This document shows, piece after piece, positions 47,392 to 59,861 of a DNA stretch of 64,000 nt; the first letter of the stretch is position 1, and each line of letters opens with the position of its first letter. The notes under the pieces are model-generated. The model was not told where the DNA came from. It saw only the letters and a list, made by a program, of their open reading frames with translations, and did not search any database. A program made the position numbers and the translations under genes. Source of the stretch: Paramecium octaurelia (Eukaryota > Ciliophora > Oligohymenophorea > Peniculida > Parameciidae); contig CAJJDP010000124.1 of NCBI GenBank assembly GCA_905182995.1, positions 151,072-215,071 on the forward strand, read 5' to 3'.

Positions 47392-49085
47392 TCATTAGTA
47401 AATGGCTTAATCTTTAAGCGATCCTAGCAATTACCTAAATAAGTATCATCTATTACCACATATTCTCATTGTTTTAGTAACCCTTAACTGGAAATGGACT
47501 TACTTTCTCCCTTGATATATTGAAGATCAAGTCAAGAGTCAAAATGTACGCATCATCTAACATTCTCGGAATCAGTTGAGCCAACAATGGACTCGATTCC
47601 TCAATGCATGGATTTGTATTAACCTCTATTAAATATAGATTGAACTTTTCGTCCAAGAAATAATCAAATCCAAAGATTTCCATACAGTTTCTACGATTGT
47701 TCCTATTTATTTTGGTACCGACTGAACTCATTGCCAAAAAGGCAATCTCCTTCATCTTTTTAACAACAGTTTATCTGAAATCAATCTTATTCTTAAAGAT
47801 CTTCTAGATCTGATCAAAGGATAATTGATTCCCTGCTTCTTGATCCCCGTATTTTTGACTGTATTTCTGAATTGCATTATTTGTCAGGTGGATAAACAGG
47901 TTGTTAACATCATTAGTAACGAAGTCTTCTGATGCAGTCCTTATGTATCCTTCTCTATTATTTAATATTTATAGAATACTTGAAGAAATAGCAATTCAAT
48001 TCTTAATCAACCAGCACCCACACTCTGATATCGAATTTACGATTGTTGATAAGCAACGGCTTTTCAATGTACTTCTATACTACAAAGGAAGGCGACTTTA
48101 TGATGATTCCCTAATATATCTTCTCATTGGGAGTCTCAATATGCTTTTCACTTACTCCTGAGGTGTATTCAATGAGTAGATCAGTTAACTGATCGAGGTT
48201 GTTGAAGACATTGATACCTCTGCCTCGGTTTAATCCTGTTGGTTTGAGGAGCCACAAGTAATCATCTCCCAAAAAGGTGTCTTTCATCTAGTAATCGATG
48301 AATTTCCTGTCTTTGCTGGGTGGAATTCTGAGTTTCTTTTTGATTTCCTGTTTTTTGAGTAGGAGTTCCTCTTATGATACGGGATTGGGAGAGTATTGGT
48401 TGTAATAGTTGAGAAAGGCTACAAGTTGGGACTCAATTTGGGAATCATTGAAATCGATAACGAATGTTAAGGGAAGAATGTCAAATACATTTCTATGGAT
48501 GGATTCACAAAAAGCGGTCATATTCAAGAGGAGATTCTTCTTGTTGCTTATTTCTTGGTGAAATTCAAAATGATTGACTAATGATCGATGGGGATTGTAG
48601 GCATTCATTTTGTAATATTTGTAACCTATATTAGATTACTACCATCTAAAATGAACTCTTGTTGTACTTTTGCATTGATGCCATTCTCGTCTGGTGTCCA
48701 TGATGCGTTTGATGAGTTCGTGGTTGTTGCCTCCACCCAAGAGATAGGAGTATTGGGGTTCAAGGATGGTGAAGGGAACTTTGTTTAAAGGAATTTGTGA
48801 TTGTCTTGGTTCGATGCGTGGAGGCTTGGGAAGGACCTTGATGGATTGTTGAGAGCGTCTGACTATTTAAGGGAGCGCATTTTGTCTTTGGCGTTATTGA
48901 TTGGATTTGTTGCGGATTTCTATTTGGTTCTGGATGAAGTGATCAGCGAGGGTCTTGGCCAGTTGTTGCAACGAACGATGACTGGTGACCTTGTTCAAGG
49001 ACTGGGCCAAGAAATAGTTGAACTTGTCGGAGTCAAGACTCAGTTTTACTTTGTCAATCTATTTGCTTCTTGAGACCTCTATCAT
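47392..49085 (-). CDS. Tubulin tyrosine ligase-like (TTLL) enzyme
   Basis: About 548 residues with introns of 25 and 22 nt (and a possible in-frame 21-nt one). The TTL ATP-grasp core is complete: WLLKPTGLNRGRGI, VVQKYIEKPLLINNRKFDIR, GYIRTASEDF, LTNNAIQKYS, then GFDYFLDEKFNLYLIEVNTNP with the ATP/Mg residues. These enzymes add Tyr, Glu or Gly to tubulin tails in cilia and cortex. The N-terminal 190 residues are basic and Gln-rich. Codon use is less AT-rich than in most neighbours. Its ATG is 15 bases from the divergent membrane-protein gene. Confidence 0.93.
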
Positions 49086-49100
49086 TTTAATTAATTTATT

Positions 49101-49423
49101 ATGTAATGCAAGTCCCCAAATGAGGCTTCTGTATGTAATAGTCTTTGTTGCAACAACCTGAATCAATGCTCCAAATATCAAAGTGAGTGCTCCATATACT
49201 CAGATGTACGTCATCAAATAAGTAGAATCATTGCATCAAATTGAATTGCGACACTTGCTGTTTGATCCAAGAAAACTACCACTCCTGTGGAACATATGTG
49301 CAATGCAGCAAATATTTCGACTTATTCTATTTGTGGTGTTTGATCATCCTGGCATTGTTGCTGGTGGTCCTGCTCATCATTAAATTGCGCACTAAGTAGA
49401 GATCACAATAATAAGGTTTATGA
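49101..49423 (+). CDS. Small Cys-rich single-pass membrane protein
   Basis: About 100 residues after removing a 20-nt intron (GTACGTCATC...AAGTAG). Residues 1-65 contain about a dozen Cys in spaced pairs (SLCCNNLNQCSKY, LNCDTCCLIQENYHSCG), then one membrane span (LWCLIILALLLVVLLIIKL) and a short basic tail RTKQRSQQQ. No classic signal peptide precedes the Cys region. Divergent from the TTLL gene over 15 bases. Unknown function. Confidence 0.7.
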
Positions 49424-49558
49424 CAGCTCGCCTCATACGAATTCACAAAGCATTTGCAAAGTTTAACAAAAAAACGACAATAATTTGATCAGAACCATAA
49501 TTCTTAATAAATTGTAATATAACATCTTTTCGCAATTATTCACCATTAAATATTAATT

Positions 49559-50605
49559 ATGCAAAAAGCAGAAGAATAATACTAAACTCTCTACAAACTC
49601 CAACCGGAACCAGTGACTACTCCAGAAATCAAAGGCTACGATTTCAATCAAGGAGTCGATTTCGATGCACTCCTAAACTCTTATGCCAACTTCGGATTGC
49701 AAGCCACCCAATTGAGCACAGCAATCGATCTAATCAACAAAATGATTCATTGGCGAATGGGTCCAAACGAAGACAACGAAGACCCCAACACCAGATGTAC
49801 CATATTCTTAGGTTACACTAGTAATATGGTATCATCAGGCAATAGAGACATCATCAGATACTTGGCTCAACATAAAATGATTGATGCCATCGTCACTACT
49901 GCTGGAGCAATTGAAGAAGATCTCATGAAATGCATCTCCACCTTTCACAAAGGAGATTGGTAAGCCAATGACAAAGAAATAAGACTAAAAGCCATTTGTC
50001 GTATTGGTAATATTTATGTTCCTGCTGCAAACTATGGAAAACTAGAGGATTGGCTACTCCCAGTATTCTAGGAAATGTATAAAGAATAAAAAGAAAAAGG
50101 AACTATTTGGTCACCATCATCTATGATCAAAAGATTTGGAGAGAAAATCAATGATGAGAGATCAATTTACTATTGGTGTGCAAAAAACAATATCCCTGTG
50201 TATTGTCCTGCATTAACAGACGGAGCCATTGGAGACATGATGTTTTATTTCAATTATAAGGAAGAAGGATTTATTTGTGATATCCTACAAGATGTTGTTG
50301 CATTAAACAAGAAAGCCATGTTTGCCAAGAAGTCCGGATTGATTATTCTTGGAGGAGGGGTTGTTAAACACCACATCATGAATGCCAACATCTGGAGGAA
50401 TGGAGCTGATTGGGCAGTCTTTGTTAATACAGGTATCCAATATGATGGAAGTGATGCTGGAGCAAAACCCTCAGAGGGAATCACTTGGGGCAAATTAAGA
50501 ATTGATGCAGAATACGTCAAAGTATTTTCTGAGGCCACTCTTGTATTCCCATTAATTGTCGCATAGACCTTCGCTAAACATTTCTAAGAGGCCAAAAGAG
50601 TTTGA
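49559..50605 (+). CDS. DHS: Deoxyhypusine synthase
   Basis: 348 residues, no intron. It makes deoxyhypusine on eIF5A from spermidine and NAD. Conserved blocks: YDFNQGVDFDALLNSYANFG, FLGYTSNMVSSGNRDII, HKMIDAIVTTAGAIEED, NIPVYCPALTDGAIGDM, LIILGGGVVKHHIMNAN, RNGADWAVFVNTG, DGSDAGAKPSEGITWGK with the active-site Lys. Length is close to the eukaryotic norm of about 370. The in-frame TAG and TAA Gln codons inside such a conserved enzyme are clear proof of the ciliate code. Confidence 0.97.
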
Positions 50606-50643
50606 AATATAAATTGTTAATAAATATTATTTTACCATTTGTA

Positions 50644-51408
50644 ATGAATTTCCCTTTGCCTGAAAATAGAATTGCTAATTTTGCCAAAGTCTCCACTTTC
50701 CTGCCACATCTTGTATGTCAGTCTTGCAAATCACTGTCCCTACAACAATTGATATGTCTAAAATGTCATGAGAACTTTTGCTTTAAATGCATACCCTATG
50801 CGGATGATCAGATACCTGAACCAATAGAAATCACTGTTCAAACCATTCTAATCAACAAGAATACGAAATATGTCTAAGATATTAATTACAGAGGCTTCTG
50901 TCCTAACTGTGAAGTTGTGACTGTCTTAACATCTTAACTACCAAAAATGTTCCATAAATTATACACCAGTGTCAAATTCTCCTGTCAAAACAGAGTCAAC
51001 GGATGTCCTGAAGAACTCTGCTATCCTGATTTGAGGATTCATGAACAGAAATGTGGGTTCAATACAATCACATGTCCTAAGCAAGAATGTGGCTAACAGA
51101 CGTACAAAAAAGATTTCATCACTCATGTCTCCATATGCAACCCATCCACAGATTGCATTTGTGGTTCCGCCAATCAACATGACTAATAAAAATGTCTCAG
51201 ATTGCAATGTGAAACTCTCAAGAGTCAACTCAATACTCAAACCAAAGAATTACAACTACTCAAAGATGTCTAAACTACACTCTCCTACTCCAGTCCCCAA
51301 AAGTAAATCAATAGAGTTGTTATCAATCAATCACCTTATGTGGCTACATCCCCTTTCTCATTACAAGGTTTACTACAATAGTCAGCTCAAATTTTAAATG
51401 ATGGATGA
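50644..51408 (+). CDS. RING/TRAF-type zinc-finger protein
   Basis: 254 residues, no intron. N-terminal Cys pairs (LVCQSCKSLSLQQLICLKC, ENFCFKCIPY) give a RING-like zinc site, followed by a GFCPNCEVV pair. Next come TRAF-type fingers: CQNRVNGCPEELCYPDLRIHEQKC...CPKQECGQ, then DFITHVSICNP. A short coiled coil (LQCETLKSQLNTQTKELQLL) and a Ser/Gln-rich tail close the protein. This layout suits a ubiquitin ligase or adaptor. The start lies 38 nt after the deoxyhypusine synthase stop. Confidence 0.78.
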
Positions 51409-51818
51409 TCTTATTTAATTTATTAATACATGTTATGCACTCACCACTTAAATTTCATTGTATTTAGTTTATGTTATTGCTATGCAAATTATTTAATTAA
51501 CTAATTTCCTTGAACTGTCTTTACAATTGTGGGAATGTAATTTTAATATCAAATTACTCAAAATCGATTTGGACCAAGAATTATTAAATTTAAAATTCTC
51601 TATTTATGAAATTTGTTTTTATTTTTCAATATAAGAACGTAATTAAATATTTATTATTTAACAAAATAGTTTTTTACTTATTTTGGTAAAAACAAATGCA
51701 TAAGTGTGATCTCGTTAGATTACTTAATAAATATATTTTTGTTATTCATTCAAAAGGAGATTCGAATAGACATACAAGCAATTAATGTGTTCTTAAAAAG
51801 TCATAATAAATTAAAAAA
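51409..51818. other. AT-rich spacer
   Basis: No coding frame, repeat or RNA gene found. Confidence 0.5.
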
Positions 51819-52100
51819 ATGATGCGGGGCCCTAAATATTAACAGCAAAATATTCAGGAACTTTGCAGATCGAAATTCGATGACGACGACGATCCAGATA
51901 TTGATCAGAATGTTAGGGTTGATAGATTTGGAAACCCAATCAATAAATAATTAAAGTTTCGCATATGTTTTAGAGATGAAATACTTCCTTCTCAATAAGT
52001 GTTTGACGTTCGTATTGTTGAAAATTGGAAACTCTACAATCTGATGGAAGATAAAGAGGAAACTGATGCTTGCTGTAAACAATTTTGTTAGATTATATGA
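51819..52100 (+). CDS. Small acidic uncharacterized protein
   Basis: About 93 codons, no intron, starting MMRGPKYQQQNIQELC. It has an Asp run (KFDDDDDPDID) and a folded-looking half (KFRICFRDEILPSQQVFDVR, IVENWKLYNLM). Ends at TGA 52098-52100, six bases before the stop of the convergent coiled-coil gene. Its C-terminal codons include a GT...AG that could be a short intron, so the last residues are uncertain. Confidence 0.5.
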
Positions 52101-52106
52101 AATTTA

Positions 52107-53517
52107 TCATTATAACACTTTTTCTGCCATTTAAGAGGGTAACAATTTATATAATATATCTACGCGATTCTGATATTTTGGATCAAGAGTCTCTCGTTGT
52201 TTGTTGCATAATAATTTCATCTAGGTCCTATATCCGTCATATTCTACTGGACTCGAAAATAAATGACTAACACGATTCACTTATTCCCATACTGATTCTT
52301 TTTTCTGCTTCTCCAACAACTGAGGCTTCAAGTCAATCTAACAAGACTGCTGCTTCTGATTCTTCTGTGTTTTCCCAATCCTTTTAATTTCTTCCTTAAT
52401 CTTCAATTGCTCATTGTGGTACTTATTGAAATTCACATCATCCTAATTGATTTTCAGTCTTTCGCCTATGATTTTTGATCGTTCTGATAGTAATTGAGAC
52501 TTCAAATTCACCACTTTCTCAATCTTATCCTCGATCTTTTACTGCAAGTCGGAATCAAAGACCAATGATTAGGTTTTATTTCTAATTGAAATTTTCTATT
52601 TGAAAGGTCTGCTAAGTTGGCTCTATTTTAGTCTCAACTTCTGCAATTTTTCACATTGCTTAGTAATCAACATTTAATATTATTCATTATCGAGTTGTTC
52701 TTTCTTGTTTTTCACTTCTTCAAGATTGGACTTTTGAAAATGCAGTTTCACTTCGTTCTTGAATTATTGAATTCTTTCGGTTGCTTTCTTTTCTAATGAT
52801 GAATACATAGGTACCCTTTTCTTTTAATTTTTGGATCTGTTCCTCCTATTATTTCTCCTCCTATTGCAGAATTTGTTATCTTTTGACAAGAAACTTTTCA
52901 GTCGAAGTTATAAAGAATTTCTCCTTGTTCTCATATTCACGCTGAGTTTCGCATCTTTTGAGTGACTATTCTGTTTTCAGCAACTAGACGGAGGGCTTTG
53001 ATTATATAGTAATTTGTTAAGAAGGTTGGGTTGGTAATTTTGATTTCCGTTCTAAAATTTTATTCTTTTATTGATAATATTAAGCAAACTTTTTCTGTCT
53101 TAGAAGTTCTTAATAAATGAGATTCTAAAGCACTCTCTCCTTAGCAGATATGTTTTGGGAATGTTCCTCCACAGTATCAACAATGGAAGAAAATTGCACA
53201 TTGGTTTAAGTAGGCAACTCAGATAAACCAGTAGTTTTGTTCCTACTTCTCACATTGTTTATTTCATTTACTATTTCTAGTTTATTTAAAATTTAAGATT
53301 TTACTAAGCACTCTAGCTTTGTAATGCTCGTATTTTACTTATCTCAACTCATGATTGACAGATTAAAATTCCTCTATGGATCTATAGGATTTAATAACAC
53401 AACCCCGTACCTATATGTGAGATCCTCTGGGCGATATCCTAATCTTCTACACAGTCTGATTGTGGATACAGATTCTGGTTAGGTAGATTCAATCAATTTC
53501 TTAAAATTATCATCCAT
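52107..53517 (-). CDS. Coiled-coil protein
   Basis: About 440-450 residues starting MDDNFKKLIESTQPESVSTI at 53517. A 29-nt intron (GTACGGGGTT...CTATAG) lies near the start; another, about 53280-53330, and one near 52800 (GTACCTATGT...CATTAG) are needed but their exact ends are less sure. Long coils dominate (QQEEKQQEEQIQKLKEK; EQLKIKEEIKRIGKTQKNQK). The C-terminus is short and mixed. No enzyme motif. The gene just upstream on the same strand stops 9 nt before this start. Confidence 0.68.
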
Positions 53518-53526
53518 TTATATATA

Positions 53527-55109
53527 TCACAATTATTATACATAAGTTTCATAAGCCTTCAAATTCAATCCGTTGTAATATTTATCAAATGGATTATGTC
53601 CACCATCAAAGATTCCCTGAATCAACGGTTGTCCATATAAGTCCATTTGTTCCTTCAAAATTTCATCGCCATCCAATCCCAATTTGTTGAAGAAGGAACT
53701 GTCTATCAAATATTCAGCATATTCAAATATTGATTTTACAACATTCCTTTTTGGCTTACTGATCTCAGGAGTAAAGACCTCTTGGGGTGAATAAGGATTA
53801 AAATTAAAATCCTTCAATCTAATTAGTTTCTACAATTATCCAATCAATATCTAAAATGATGCTAACTCTTGACCAATCATCTTGCCTTGTATTATTCTAT
53901 TCCATAGTTTACACATCTTTGAACATATGTAAGGACAATCTAAACAAAATAAAAACGTATCAATTGATTAAATGAACACACTTTCATCTTATTTCAACTT
54001 ATCCTCACAGAAGATTCTATAAGTCTAAATAATTTAGGTCATGTTTCTATGACAAAGACACAGTGGAGGCAACATTTGCAATTCCTTTTGCAATTAAGGT
54101 CTATTGGATTTATTCATACTAATGATTTTGATTTAAGGTTAGACATCCCCACTTAGTCGCGTTATGAGTCCAGAAATCCCTCCTCTTTTGCATCGGATAT
54201 CATCCTTAGCAATTGAGACTATTTATTCAATAGTACCGCCCTTCAACGGCAATATAAATGTACCTAACCTCATTATGTGTGCTACTGGTATCTCTGCAAA
54301 ACAACAACTGATTTTATGCACCTGATTATTCTCTTTAAAGTAACTAATAAATTCAAACACCAAAATCAGATTCAATTTCTCCTTCTGATTCTCACAATTC
54401 AAATAGAATCCATTATTTCTATTCTTCACCGGAAAATACCATATATCCTCATTTTCAGGAAGGTATTTAGCTTTGAGAACGAGACTGTTTTCAGAAAATT
54501 ACTTGTAAAAGTTATCGTAAAGGGCCACCACTATTTCTCTTTTGAAACAAGTGCTTTTATCTTTTGGGGAAGGAATACCTTATGCCTCTAATAATTTGAT
54601 CTTGCATGAATTATTTCCAGAACATGGAGGATGAACTTGAATGTTTCCCAACAAATCCAGTTTATATCGAAAAGTATAGCTAGGAAGGTTGGCCTTAGAA
54701 GTGAAGGGTCGACAATAATTCAGTGGAAGTTTAGAGTATAAGACTTTATGCATCTTTAACGAGTTATCATAGTATCCTTTCATCTATTTAAGAAGCTTTT
54801 CTTACTCTAAATAATAATTCATTCAGTTTGTAATCTAGTATGGGATGCACATGTATCAAATAGAATAAATTGCTCAACTTTATGTTACCTCTTCCCTCTT
54901 TGTCCAAAATAGAAAATAAATACTGTATATCTTCGAATTTCACATTCAATCTGATTTTCTCAAACAAAGTTCTAGAATAATGAAATAACAAATTACTTTA
55001 ATAATGGAATATTTACTATATCAGTTTCTTCTTCTTTGTATTAATCCAATTCTTTTTTGAGATTGTAAATCAGTTTAGCTGAATTAAAGAAATACTTCAA
55101 TTGTTGCAT
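53527..55109 (-). CDS. EF-hand and beta-domain protein
   Basis: About 497 residues, introns of 25, 22 and 42 nt, starting MQQLKYFFNSAKLIYNL at 55109. An EF-hand-like helix-loop-helix is visible (IQYLFSILDKEGRGNIKLSN), then a beta-rich region of about 200 residues (ANLPSYTFRYKLDLLGNIQV; AHIMRLGTFILPLKGGTIE) and a helical end (ELASFQILIGQLQKLIRLKD). The order is a little like nephrocystin-1-type ciliary proteins, but I cannot claim that family. Only two bases separate its ATG from the TGA of the upstream gene, so the two could be one gene with a missed intron. Confidence 0.62.
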
Positions 55110-55111
55110 TA

Positions 55112-57398
55112 TCACTTTTTCAAAGCTGAAATAATCATAAGATTTTTAATTAAGTAATTTTGATCCTTTGATGACAACTCCAATTCTAAGTAATCCTGAA
55201 AACATTTGTTATTATGTTAACATCCTCACTTTTTATTCATCCAGCTCATTAAATAAACAATATATATCATTTCTAAGTGAAATGCTTTATAATTATTAAA
55301 GTCTTTCTTTTTCCTTCTCTTTTTCTTTCTCCTTTTCTTTTTCCTTAGTATCTTTCTCTTTATTATCTTTATTATCTTTATTATCCTTATTATCCTTACT
55401 CTCTTTATTATCTTTACTTTCTTTTTCAATTTACTTTTCTGATGCCTTTTCTTACTACCTTTCTGATGATTTTTCTTGTTATCTACTGGATACTTATTAG
55501 AGCACTGGTTACTTATCTCTAAGTGCTGATTATGGTTAGGATATTGCACTTAAAGGCAATTGCAGTTATTGCCTTAAGGATTATCCTTGTTAAGATTGTC
55601 CTTACTTCAATAATGAAGGAGGTTATAACATTTATTATGAGGCTCCTTTAGATTGATCTATTTTCTCCTAAACCTCCTTTGATTATTGAACTTTTTCTGA
55701 TTCAGGCTATGAAATTTCATATTTCTTTTTGTTAATAAATTAGGTGAATTCGATCACATTAATTTCCTCTTCTTCTTTGTCTATTTTTTCGTCTCTAATC
55801 ATTTCATAAATCTATTGGGCTTTATCCTTATCAATTACAAAACCAGTTAATATAATTGTTTATTCTATAAAGGTTTCTCTGTCCATTTTAAATAACTATT
55901 CCTATTTGAAATATTAATCAGGCAATGTAACAGATTTTTCAACGACACTTTTTAAGTATTCTAAAATAATCTCTTTTTGCAATAATTTTAGTTTATCTTG
56001 TTCCTATTGCTTTTATATTTTTTCATCCTCAATCACCTTCAAGGCATCATTCATAAGTTTCGAATAAATTATGATATCTTCATCTTTATCTTTAGCTAAA
56101 TACTTACGTAGAGCCAATAACTCTTGTTTTGATAGAGCTCTATCTATAAATTTGGTTATGATGGTCAAGAACTTTTATATTTAAATTTCATCTGTAATCC
56201 CCTGATCTTCATCCCTTAATAAACGAAAAATCGATTCGATTGAACCATCTTTGATAATTGATTTTACAACATTTTAATAAGCATTAAAATTAAATTTCTT
56301 ATCGACTTATTCTGCAATTTTAGACAGCTTTTATTTAAAAACCTGAAAATTGTAGATATTGTTTCCGTAGTCTGTCATTAGATTATAAATTTATTATAAT
56401 TTCCCTTCATCCAAACCCCACATCCATTCCCTATTTAATAATTTCAAAGTTTCAACAGAGATCAGTTTATCTGGCCCAGTGACTTCTTCAAAGAAGATAT
56501 CCAACAATAGTCTATACTTATTAACTATGTAATTTATGGCCATCATAACTAACTCTCCCAAGTCTTCTACGAGACTGCAACATAATTTTATAGTTGAAAT
56601 GGTGTCCATTTTTGGTACTCTATAGTATTTCTACACTATCCTTTTTTAATCTTCTTGTAAGTCAATAGATATTGATTTAAGAGCATGATCTAATTCATCC
56701 ATTCTGATTTAAAATTCAACCAAGGCATCATCATACATGATAAACAAATCGAAAGGGTGAGCTTACTTAAAGGCAAACTAAGTTTTCAGTTGTTCAATTA
56801 ATTCAATTCGTATTGCTTCATCGTTTCTTTCTTGAACTTCCAACATGTATAATCTCTAAGTTTTTAAAATTAGAGTATTTTGTCTCTCTGTCTTTTAATC
56901 TGGACTGTCCTCAGCTGAACTTACTTCTTCTTATTCTTTATCCTATTTATCCTCTTCCTTTATTTCTTTATCATTTTCTAGTTCCTATTTCTCCTTTCCA
57001 ATAGCCTCATATAATTTTTAGAGATCATCTACTTCTTTTTCTTCCTTATCTGGCTCCTTTATTTATTGCCATTGTGGTTCTTGGATGTCTTAGTTATTAT
57101 TGCTGAATTAATTGAATTAAATTTCTCCTTCTTCCGGCTATTTATCAAATGACAAGTATTTAGGTGACTCATCTCCTTCATCTTCGTCCTCTTGAATAGG
57201 TTGGTTCTGAAAAGCCTTTTGCTGATCTGACTCAGTTTATTATTATTGTTATTCTTCTTGTTATTTTTCGACATGAAAACCCTTTGAAAATATAGTAAGC
57301 GGTGGATTGGGGTTTTGCTCCTATTGTTAGACATTCTGATTATCAGAAGATCCATCTGACTACAAATCTGGTTCTAAGTTAAGTTCTTAATTGGACAT
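55112..57398 (-). CDS. Acidic Gln/Glu-rich protein with Lys/Asp/Asn repeat
   Basis: About 740 residues, introns of 24 and 34 nt, starting MSNQELNLEPDLQSDGSSD. The N-terminal 200 residues are acidic and Gln-rich. The centre is helical and better folded (CCSLVEDLGELVMMAINYIV; FDEGKLQQIYNLMTDYGNNI-like region) with loops resembling weak EF hands (RLLRDEDQGITDEIQ; DKDKAQQIYEMIRDEKIDKE). The C-terminus carries a low-complexity run of KDN and KEKE units. It ends with TGA 55114-55112, almost touching the next ATG. Confidence 0.65.
55308..55432 (-). repeat. Low-complexity KDN/KEKE coding repeat
   Basis: Inside the acidic protein, hexanucleotide-like units (GATAATAAA and GAAAAAGAG on the minus strand) encode alternating Lys with Asp, Asn or Glu. 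It is prone to length change between strains. Confidence 0.8.
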
Positions 57399-57516
57399 TT
57401 TATAATTAATTGAATAAGTTTATAAAACACTTATAATGCAATTAGTTTACTATGTTTCTAAGATATGTTATTGAATTGTTCTATCACTTGATAAAATAAT
57501 ATTATAAATTCATTAA

Positions 57517-58997
57517 TCAGAAAGCTGTGAATGAAAGTTACACAGATCTAGATATTAGTTGTATATTGATACCTTCCATTAATCTTGGCATCCTAGATAT
57601 ATCCTAAGACACTTAGACTGCACCCTATGTCGGAATACAGAATTTTGCAAGAGCTCTGATTGATGAATCTAGACATTATGAATTTAAATTGGATACTTCA
57701 TATTTAAGATGGGAGTGATGCACCCGAAATATTGATATATTTGTTCTATAGTAACTCCAGCTAGTCCAGTAATCAAGATTGAGTTTGATAGTGATTGTTA
57801 AAGAACTGGTTTTCTGTCATTGGGAGGCAAACTAACTTAGCGAGCGTCATGAGAAAGTTGATCTGAAACCACAAGATTCATAGGCATTCCAAAAAGCATG
57901 GCTTTGCCAAGTAGATTTTTCATCCGAATTGCTTCTTCTTTGGAAGGGATTTGAAGAAAAGCTCCATAATTGCTTTGATAGATGGCATCAACTCGGGTGA
58001 ATGTACTAAAGATGTTATACACCACTCGAAGATTGATGTTGGGATGCTGAACCATCAAATAGATTGGGAGGGTAGTTGGAGTCATTATAAAAGGACTGCC
58101 AATTCTTTTTTAGGGGTAAGGAGTAAAAGGACTGGCACCACAAGAAAAAGGATTAGTGGAGTCATTACAAAAGACTTCATTGTAATTGTCTTCGGAATGA
58201 GTAGATTTCTAAGATTTTTCTGAAGATTGGGAGGAGATACTCTCTCCATCTGAGAACTCCTCTTTATCATCTTCTGAAGACTCCTCTGGAATCTGTTATC
58301 TGATTGAGTCCAAAGTGGAGTGTAAAAAGGGGGAAGGTGATGGAGTGGTAACGGTGGAAACGATTTATTTTTATTTCTTTCCCTCTCTTTGTAAAACGGA
58401 TGCATAATTGCGCAATTGCTGCTGGTAGAGAACAGTCAATTGTTAAGTTTGATTACGGAACTCCTAGATCTGTTGGATTAGGGACATTTGTTCTTTTAAA
58501 TCTGCCGTTTAGCTTACTTGGGCTATAAGCTTATTCAGCATGTCAAGATTCTACTGTAGTTATTGATTGAGAGAGCCTGAATCTTCCTTCAACTGTTAGA
58601 AAAACTGTTGCTTTGATTAAAGAGTAGTGTAATCTACATGATAGAAAAACAAAAATTACCAACACCACAGTTGTTATTATTCTAAAACACCAGAGAATCA
58701 CGTTGACTGAGGTGCACTCTCATTTTGAGTTGGTAATCAAAGAGAGTCCCGTCTAAAACTAAAGCTGCTTGGGCTTACTAAGCATTCTCATACTCGATGA
58801 ACACCTTCCAAATGATCTTTCTTTCGAATATGAGGATCTAAACACAAATTAAAATGAAGAAGTACCTTTTTCACTTGCCCAAAAACTGAAAAGGTTCTAA
58901 AGAACTGACTATGCTCTAATACTTTCCCCTATTTATTGGTGACTAACACCAGGATCACAGGGGTTGGTGAACTTGGTGACGGTGAATTCTTGTTCAT
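57517..58997 (-). CDS. PTB/hnRNP-L-like RNA-binding protein
   Basis: About 457 residues with introns of 28, 26, 28 and 25 nt. RRM-type domains: the first has FRTFSVFGQVKKILIFERK and VFIEYENAQQAQAALVLDG; a second has IYLMVQHPNINLRVVYNIFS, RVDAIYQSNYGAFLQIPSK and MNLVVSD; a third, shorter, begins SNSILITGLAGVTIEQIYQY and ends AKINGRSVQLSFTAF. The short RNP motifs and the LFDYQLKMRV strand are like PTB and hnRNP L, which bind pyrimidine- or CA-rich RNA. A Gln-rich coil and a Ser/Pro linker separate domain one from two. Confidence 0.82.
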
Positions 58998-59480
58998 AAA
59001 AATAATAATATTTCATAAATCTAAATTTTGTTCTCCCTAAATACTCTCTATGTCACTTTCTGAATTTACTGCGTTATACTTATCGAAACTTAAATCCTCA
59101 ATCCTTTTGTTTTCCCTTAAGAATATTTCCCTAACCTCCAACTACTTATTGTTAGTCAAATTTCATAATTTCCCAGACCATTTTTCGAATTTATATAAAA
59201 GATCATAATACGGAATTTGTTAGGCAATTAAAAATGAATATTTTATATTTCAAATTACTATATTCCCGGTCTTACTTCACCAACTTCTCCCTTGTAATAT
59301 TTTCCTACTCTTCCTTCTCTTCCATTATAAGGTCATACTAACCCTCTTTTTATTGGATATTAATAATTAAACATATTTATGATACTGTTGAAATTTAAAA
59401 AATATTAACACACTCACATTCCTCAATTTCCGATGCTATTGGAATAAGAAGGACAGACACAATCAAAAATTACTTTCGGT
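58998..59480 (-). pseudogene. Coding-like fragments with in-frame TGA, possible decayed gene
   Basis: On the minus strand two stretches read like protein but contain TGA: RGLV-TGA-PYNGREGRVGKYYKGE (about 59360-59290) and YYDLLYKFEKWSGKL-TGA-NLTNNKQLEVREIF (about 59200-59110), the latter running on to TGA near 59020. Both use TAA/TAG as Gln nearby. The frames do not join with a normal small intron. Either the gene has decayed, with TGA perhaps replacing TGG, or I have missed splicing. An alternative frame gives MEEKEEQENITREKLVKQDR from 59330. Function not recognised. Confidence 0.35.
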
Positions 59481-59861
59481 TAAATAATTTCTTATGTTGA
59501 TTTTAATTACTCTTTAATTATTTTTATTTTCTTAGTTACTTATATTTCAATATATATTGGAAACAGATGATTAATACTTTTGATTAAAAATTGACCCCTA
59601 AAATTAGTTATCAATTGTCCGCAACCATGATCATAATGGAAGTTCTGCAATGGGTTTAAGGGAAAAATGAGGAAGAATCAATTAAATTTTGAATAAATAA
59701 TATATTTTTCTATAAAATAATTAATGAATGAATTAAAAATAAAAACCAGAAGAAGTCATCTTAATCAAAACATTTAAGTGAATGATTTTATCCTGACGCT
59801 TTTACAATAATTCTGGATAACAAAATAAAAAGAGTTTTTTTAATAACATAATTTTATAATT
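59481..59861. other. AT-rich spacer
   Basis: Nothing coding recognised on either strand before the plus-strand gene at 59862. Confidence 0.45.

Noticed and set aside
48588..49073. Two plus-strand open frames opposite the TTLL N-terminus
   Set aside because: The minus strand carries a continuous TTLL reading; the plus-strand frames have no motif and reflect the higher GC of this gene.
50254..50538. 94-codon open frame on the minus strand inside the deoxyhypusine synthase gene
   Set aside because: It is the antisense shadow of a clearly conserved enzyme on the plus strand.
58998..59480. In-frame TGA read as Trp, which would suggest inserted mitochondrial DNA
   Set aside because: The same stretches use TAA and TAG inside the frame, which are stops in the mitochondrial code, so a mitochondrial origin does not fit.
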